DNA of 36,548 nucleotides, from contig JAQICB010000125.1 of the NCBI GenBank assembly GCA_027858745.1, positions 1 through 36,548 of the forward strand. Direction: 5' to 3'. Under the pieces are notes generated by a model that was given only the letters and a program-made list of their open reading frames with translations, was not told the DNA's origin and ran no database searches. The DNA is from Bacteroidales bacterium (GTDB lineage: Bacteria > Bacteroidota > Bacteroidia > Bacteroidales > UBA1715). A program made the translations under genes and the position numbers. Of this stretch, positions 32,440 to 36,548 are shown piece by piece; within the stretch, counting starts at the first letter, position 1; every line of letters begins with the position of its first letter.

Positions 32440-33713
32440 ATGTCTAAATCAAATCCGATATCTGTTCGGTAATTCATTTTTTCGAAGCTAATGCGAGAAA
32501 TTGTATTGTATGATTCACGTAATGCTTCGTCTTTCGTCTTTCCGTATGATGTAACAGCCAATACACGACCACCTGCCGTAACAAGCTCATTGTGTTCGTT
32601 GCGTTTTGTTCCTGCATGGAATAGTAAGCTGTTTGTCGGGCTTTCTAAACCGTCCATCTTTTTGCCTTGTTCGTAGGAACCCGGATAGCCACCGGAAACT
32701 AACATTACAGTTGTTGCCGTTTCGGGCTTTATGCGTATAGATTTTTTCGATAATTTTTGTTCGCCAGCAGCAATGCATAGTTCAAGAAAATCTGATTCTA
32801 TACGCGGAAAAACCACCTCGGTTTCGGGGTCACCCATACGTACATTATATTCAATTACTTTTGCTGTTTCGTTTTCTACCATGAGTCCAATAAAAATAAA
32901 TCCACAGTATGGAAGCGTATCTTTTTGCAGACCGGTAATAGTTGGTTGTATAATATCATGTTCTATATGGGTACGAAGTTTTTCTGTTGCAAACGGAACC
33001 GGCGAAACAGCACCCATTCCTCCGGTGTTTAGTCCGGTGTCGCCTTCGCCAATACGTTTGTAATCTTTTGCCTCGGGAAGAATTAGATAGTCTTTTCCGT
33101 CGGTTAATACAAAAATCGACATTTCAATGCCATGTAAACATTCTTCGATAACAACTTGTTTGCTTGCCTCACCAAATTTACCCTGCAACATGTTTTGCAA
33201 TTCTTGTTTTGCTTCTTGAATTGAGTCAAGAATTAAGACTCCTTTGCCGCCTGCAAGACCGTCAGCTTTAAGTACATATGGTGGCTTTTGTGCGGTCAAA
33301 AAAGAATACCCCTCCTCAATATTTTCGGGATTAACCGTAATGTGAGCTGCGGTAGGAATTGCGTGACGATTCATGAATTCCTTTGCAAATTGCTTGCTGC
33401 CTTCTAGTTGTGCTGCTTGTTTTTGGGGACCGATTACGGGAATATGAGCAATTTTGGTATCCTGTATAAAAAAATCATGAATACCTTGTACTAAAGGGTC
33501 TTCGGGTCCAACAATGACCATAGAAATAGCATTGTCTAATACCGCTTTTTTTATGGCATCAAAATCAGTAGGCGAAATTGAAAGATTAATTCCCATATCA
33601 GCAGTTCCGGCATTTCCCGGAGCAATGAAAAGTTTGGATAATAAAGGGCTTTGTGTTAATTTCCATGCAAATGCATGTTCCCGTCCTCCGGATCCAATTA
33701 ATAAAATATTCAT
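32436..33713 (-). CDS. purD: Phosphoribosylamine-glycine ligase
   Basis: Catalyses the ATP-dependent joining of phosphoribosylamine and glycine in purine synthesis. At 425 residues it has the normal length. It starts with the NILLIGSGGREHAFAWKL dinucleotide-like loop, has the ATP-grasp signatures YVLKADGLAGGKGVLIL and GEGDTGLNTGGMGAVSP, and the metal site EYNVRMGDPETEVVFPR. The C-terminal VTAGGRVLAVTSYGKT region is also present. It is the first gene of a two-gene minus-strand unit with DUF6427. Confidence 0.97.
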   Translation of the reverse strand: MNILLIGSGGREHAFAWKLTQSPLLSKLFIAPGNAGTADMGINLSISPTDFDAIKKAVLDNAISMVIVGPEDPLVQGIHDFFIQDTKIAHIPVIGPQKQAAQLEGSKQFAKEFMNRHAIPTAAHITVNPENIEEGYSFLTAQKPPYVLKADGLAGGKGVLILDSIQEAKQELQNMLQGKFGEASKQVVIEECLHGIEMSIFVLTDGKDYLILPEAKDYKRIGEGDTGLNTGGMGAVSPVPFATEKLRTHIEHDIIQPTITGLQKDTLPYCGFIFIGLMVENETAKVIEYNVRMGDPETEVVFPRIESDFLELCIAAGEQKLSKKSIRIKPETATTVMLVSGGYPGSYEQGKKMDGLESPTNSLLFHAGTKRNEHNELVTAGGRVLAVTSYGKTKDEALRESYNTISRISFEKMNYRTDIGFDLDI

Positions 33714-33737
33714 GCTATTGTTTCTGTTTTTTTATTA

Positions 33738-33745
33738 CAAATATA
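33738..33745 (-). promoter_or_regulatory. Candidate -7 element for purD
   Basis: On the minus strand this reads TATATTTG, an exact TANNTTTG, 24 nt upstream of the purD ATG at 33713. A -33 TTTG is not evident. I see no PurR or guanine-riboswitch-like structure in this short gap. Confidence 0.45.
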
Positions 33746-33836
33746 ATGCGAATATACATATTTTTCTTTCGTAATTATGGTAAATTATAGCGAATTTATA
33801 AAGTCTTTTGTATGTTTGCATACAATATGTAAATCA

Positions 33837-36329
33837 ATGAAATTTCGAAAACAGTCACTATATATATCATTCCTTATTGTCCTTCCCTTTGTGTTTGGAC
33901 TGGTGAATTGTGCTCGTGAATCCCACCCTACAGGAGGTCCGGTGGACACACTTGCTCCTCGGGTAATTTTAGAAAAGCCTCGGAATGAAGCTTCGTCTTT
34001 GTACCCAAAAAAAATTAAATTATTTTTTAATGAACATGTGCAATTAGCTTCTGTTGAGCAAAATTGTATTATTTCTCCTGTTTTTGATGAGCAACCTAAT
34101 ATAAAAGCACGCGGAAAAAAAGTTATTATTTCTGTTCCAACCGACGAACTCGTTGAGAATACAACCTTTACTTTTAATTTTTCGAATGCAATTGTGGATA
34201 AAAATGAAGGAAATGTTCTTGAAAAATATGTGTATGCATTTTCTACCGGTCCGGCAATTGATTCTTTGCGAATTTCCGGAAGTGTTATGAATGTTGAATC
34301 GCGGGCTATGCCTGAAAATGTGTTTGTGGTTTTGTATGAAGATGATTCAGATTCTGCTTTTTATTCGCAACGGCCTTTGTATATTACCCGTGTGAGTGAA
34401 CAAGGTGATTTTGCTTTTACCAATATTCGTTCCGGAAGGTATACAATGTATGCTATTGCTGATAAGAATAATGATTATATGTTTAATATGCCCTCTGAGC
34501 AGATTGCTTTTTTGGATGAACAAATTAAACCCTATGCAATTGTGCGCAATGATACTATTATTGTGAAGCACGATTCTTTAAATGCTGTAGATAGTATTAC
34601 CAAAGATTCGATACAGATTGTGCAAAAAACAAGGTTTTATCCTGATTCTATACAGTTGTTTTTGTTTAAAAATGAGGTCTATAATCAGCGTATTGAAGAA
34701 TGGGAACGACTTTCACCGTATCTTTTTTCAATGAGGTTTGCTCGTCCGTTTCGTGAAGATGAAGTTGAGGTCGCTATTCCCGGTCGTACCGAACAGAGCG
34801 ATTTTATTCTTGAGTCTGTCGGGCAAGATAGTTTGTTGGTATGGTTTGTTGATACGTCTTTGGCTTATGCCGACAGTATTCGTATGATTGTGAATATTCC
34901 TCAGGATAATTTTGCCGACACGCTTGCTGTTTTTTCTTCAAAAGAAATCCCCCCTAGTTTAAATTGTAATGTCAATAATCTGAAAACGATAACGCTTCAA
35001 CAAGATGATTCGGTGTTTTTGACTGCGAATCGACCGATAGCGTCAGTGCAAGATTCCATGTATGTCTTTTCTCTTCACGATACTATTGCGTACCAAAATC
35101 GTCGAGGTCAGGTGTTTGACTCTGCCGATATGGTGCAAGCTTCTGTTCACCAACATTCGCCATATGTATTTCCGAAAAATTCCGAGTATTATTACGAACA
35201 TCAACAGATAATTTCTCAGAAAACCGGAACAGCTCGTTTTGCATTATATTTTGCACATAATCTTGTGCAGAAGGATTCGGTACTGCTTACAGTGGATGAA
35301 TTTCCGCAGGCTGAGAACTGGTATATTTCTGAATATGACGAAGTTTCGCGAGCCTTGTTGTGTTGGATAACAGATGATAATATAGCTGCTCTGAAAAACC
35401 CACGTATGACCGTGCGTTTCCTCAATGAGCATGGAGATGTTCACCGTCAAAAAATATCGTTTTCTCCTATTTTTTCTGCTGAAGAACGATATAGGAATGT
35501 GCGAATCCCTCGTCCGGTGATACATGTTTCCGAAAGTCAGCAAAAAGAGTTATTCATTGATGAATGTATTCAAATAGTATTGAATAATTCGATTGATATG
35601 TATACAGACAGCGTAATTTCTCTTTTTAAAGTCAAAGATTCTTTACAAAAATCCTGTATAACACGTATAGTGAGAGATGAACAATCTGTCCGCACTTTGT
35701 TGGTGTATCATACTGCCGAATTACATGAATCGTATGCTTTGCAAATAGGGAAACATGCCATTCGTGATGTGTATGGAGGATTAAGTAAAGAAACGACAAT
35801 ACTTATTCAAACCCAACAAGAGAAAAAAACATATTCATATATACCGATTCCCTATGAATTTTCTTTATCAGATGACCTGCGAACTATATTAATTTCAGCA
35901 GCATGGGAACCACAAAAAAAATATAAACTTTCATTACCATATGGTTTTGCTCAAGATGTATTCGGTGCACAATCTGACACCGTTTCTATTGAAGTGATGT
36001 GTCAAAATCAAGAGGAGTCGGGCAGTTTACAAGTAACAATAGATTCTATTCCGCAACTTGCGTGTGTGCTTCGTTCAGAAAAGTCCAATGCCATTGTATA
36101 TGCACCCTTTCAAACCAACGGAACCGTCGATTTTCGATCACTCCAGCCCGGGGTATATTCCTTGTCCTGTTTTGTTGATGTAAATCAAAATGCTCAGTGG
36201 GATGGTGGTTCTTTCGAACAAAAACGACAACCTGAAGTGCGTTATTTTTATCCCGAAACAATAACAATTGAAAAAAACAGACTCAAACAAGTTTCGTGGG
36301 ATTTGAAAAAAATGTTCAAAAAACAGTAA
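33837..36329 (+). CDS. Large Ig-like (Big_5) domain lipoprotein
   Basis: An 830-residue exported protein. After the signal segment MKFRKQSLYISFLIVLPFVFGLVNC comes ARESHPTGGPVDTLAPRVILEKPRNEAS, the hallmark start of a Bacteroidota family with an N-terminal bacterial Ig-like domain (about residues 35-140; KIKLFFNEHVQL, TFTFNFSNAIVDKNEGN). A further set of beta strands and a C-terminal domain ending in FRSLQPGVYSLSCFVDVNQNAQWDGG follow. The cysteine is probably lipidated, though Asn at -1 is not ideal for a lipobox. The track starts at 33777; I prefer the ATG at 33837. Surface or periplasmic location is inferred; no enzymatic motif is visible. It is divergent from purD. Confidence 0.82.
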   Translation: MKFRKQSLYISFLIVLPFVFGLVNCARESHPTGGPVDTLAPRVILEKPRNEASSLYPKKIKLFFNEHVQLASVEQNCIISPVFDEQPNIKARGKKVIISVPTDELVENTTFTFNFSNAIVDKNEGNVLEKYVYAFSTGPAIDSLRISGSVMNVESRAMPENVFVVLYEDDSDSAFYSQRPLYITRVSEQGDFAFTNIRSGRYTMYAIADKNNDYMFNMPSEQIAFLDEQIKPYAIVRNDTIIVKHDSLNAVDSITKDSIQIVQKTRFYPDSIQLFLFKNEVYNQRIEEWERLSPYLFSMRFARPFREDEVEVAIPGRTEQSDFILESVGQDSLLVWFVDTSLAYADSIRMIVNIPQDNFADTLAVFSSKEIPPSLNCNVNNLKTITLQQDDSVFLTANRPIASVQDSMYVFSLHDTIAYQNRRGQVFDSADMVQASVHQHSPYVFPKNSEYYYEHQQIISQKTGTARFALYFAHNLVQKDSVLLTVDEFPQAENWYISEYDEVSRALLCWITDDNIAALKNPRMTVRFLNEHGDVHRQKISFSPIFSAEERYRNVRIPRPVIHVSESQQKELFIDECIQIVLNNSIDMYTDSVISLFKVKDSLQKSCITRIVRDEQSVRTLLVYHTAELHESYALQIGKHAIRDVYGGLSKETTILIQTQQEKKTYSYIPIPYEFSLSDDLRTILISAAWEPQKKYKLSLPYGFAQDVFGAQSDTVSIEVMCQNQEESGSLQVTIDSIPQLACVLRSEKSNAIVYAPFQTNGTVDFRSLQPGVYSLSCFVDVNQNAQWDGGSFEQKRQPEVRYFYPETITIEKNRLKQVSWDLKKMFKKQ

Positions 36330-36447
36330 ATTTTGTTCTTTTTTGTGCGAATCAATATTTCCAATCTTCTGCGAGTGCTTTTATTGTCTTGCTTTCAGTT
36401 AAATGACTAAAATAATAGGGTATTTTTTATGCGAATTGTTATAAATA

Positions 36448-36475
36448 GTGTAAAAAATATTGTGTACTTTTACAC
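36448..36475. promoter_or_regulatory. Inverted repeat ahead of the last gene
   Basis: GTGTAAAA at 36448-36455 and TTTTACAC at 36468-36475 form a perfect 8-bp inverted repeat with a 12-nt spacer, 44 nt upstream of the ATG at 36520. Spacing of about two helical turns centre to centre would suit a dimeric regulator. A promoter or mRNA hairpin is an alternative. No exact TANNTTTG is seen here. Confidence 0.35.
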
Positions 36476-36519
36476 ACAATTTCGAAAAAAATAGTTTAGC
36501 CTAAATAAAATGTATTAGT

Positions 36520-36548
36520 ATGAAAAAGACTCTTTTAATTTCAATTTT
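36520..36548 (+). CDS. Start of a probable exported protein (cut by window end)
   Basis: The final 29 bases read MKKTLLISI, which has the shape of a signal-peptide beginning (two lysines then hydrophobic residues). The gap of about 190 nt after the preceding gene and the inverted repeat upstream are consistent with a new transcription unit. Nothing can be said about its function. Confidence 0.4.

Noticed and set aside
32731-33063. 110-aa plus-strand ORF
   Set aside because: Antisense to purD across its ATP-grasp region.
1-36548. CRISPR array, tRNA or rRNA genes
   Set aside because: No regularly spaced repeat, no cloverleaf with a T-arm consensus and no rRNA-like stretch was seen by eye; a tRNAscan or Infernal run would be decisive.

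Overview
The window is a chromosomal segment of an AT-rich member of the Bacteroidota, most likely Bacteroidales-like. Three things point there. The gene families are typical of the phylum: DUF4294, DUF6427, a bactofilin beside AtpZ, a SiaB/SiaC pair, and a PpiD-LptC-pantothenate kinase envelope cluster. Upstream regions carry the phylum's promoter type (TTTG, then TANNTTTG), and Shine-Dalgarno sequences are not evident. No rRNA, tRNA or CRISPR array was seen.

Layout. 1-417 has no gene I can support. 418-6173 is one minus-strand block: a beta-helix lipoprotein, a secreted endonuclease/exonuclease/phosphatase-fold protein, then hemB, hemL and hemE of the C5 route to tetrapyrroles. 6294-7792 holds a tandem SiaB-type kinase and its SiaC substrate. 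7936-9953 holds a polyprenyl synthase, a bactofilin, AtpZ and a 4-TM protein. The ATP synthase genes that usually follow this trio are absent. 9969-12466 has a radical SAM/SPASM protein and a polyprenyl glycosylphosphotransferase that starts surface polysaccharide synthesis. This gene converges tail-to-tail on the DUF4294 gene.

13146-20756 is a co-directional envelope cluster: coaX, an outer-membrane barrel, a TPR protein, lptC, a small membrane protein, a CNNM/CBS transporter-like protein and a PpiD-type foldase, closed by a clear intrinsic terminator. 20926-23645 is a tightly overlapping set: PAS histidine kinase, flavin-binding split-barrel protein and NAD-dependent epimerase. 23711-26385 is DUF177-rpmF-plsX-fabH (ribosomal protein and fatty acid initiation). 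26455-28861 is a glycosyltransferase and a secreted GH8 glycanase with its own promoter. 29233-29871 is an orphan outer-membrane protein.

30023-31300 is a complete IS3-family element with inverted ends, a 3-bp target duplication and an A6G frameshift site. Next come DUF6427 and purD (minus strand), a large Ig-like lipoprotein (plus strand), and the first codons of a secreted protein cut by the window end.

Most of the window is core metabolism and envelope biogenesis. The points most worth a second look are the fused SiaB-SiaB kinase paired with SiaC, the AtpZ trio detached from the ATP synthase, the kinase/flavoprotein/epimerase operon, and the surface-protein genes at the head of the heme operon. 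I did not find a clear-cut new defence or mobile system.
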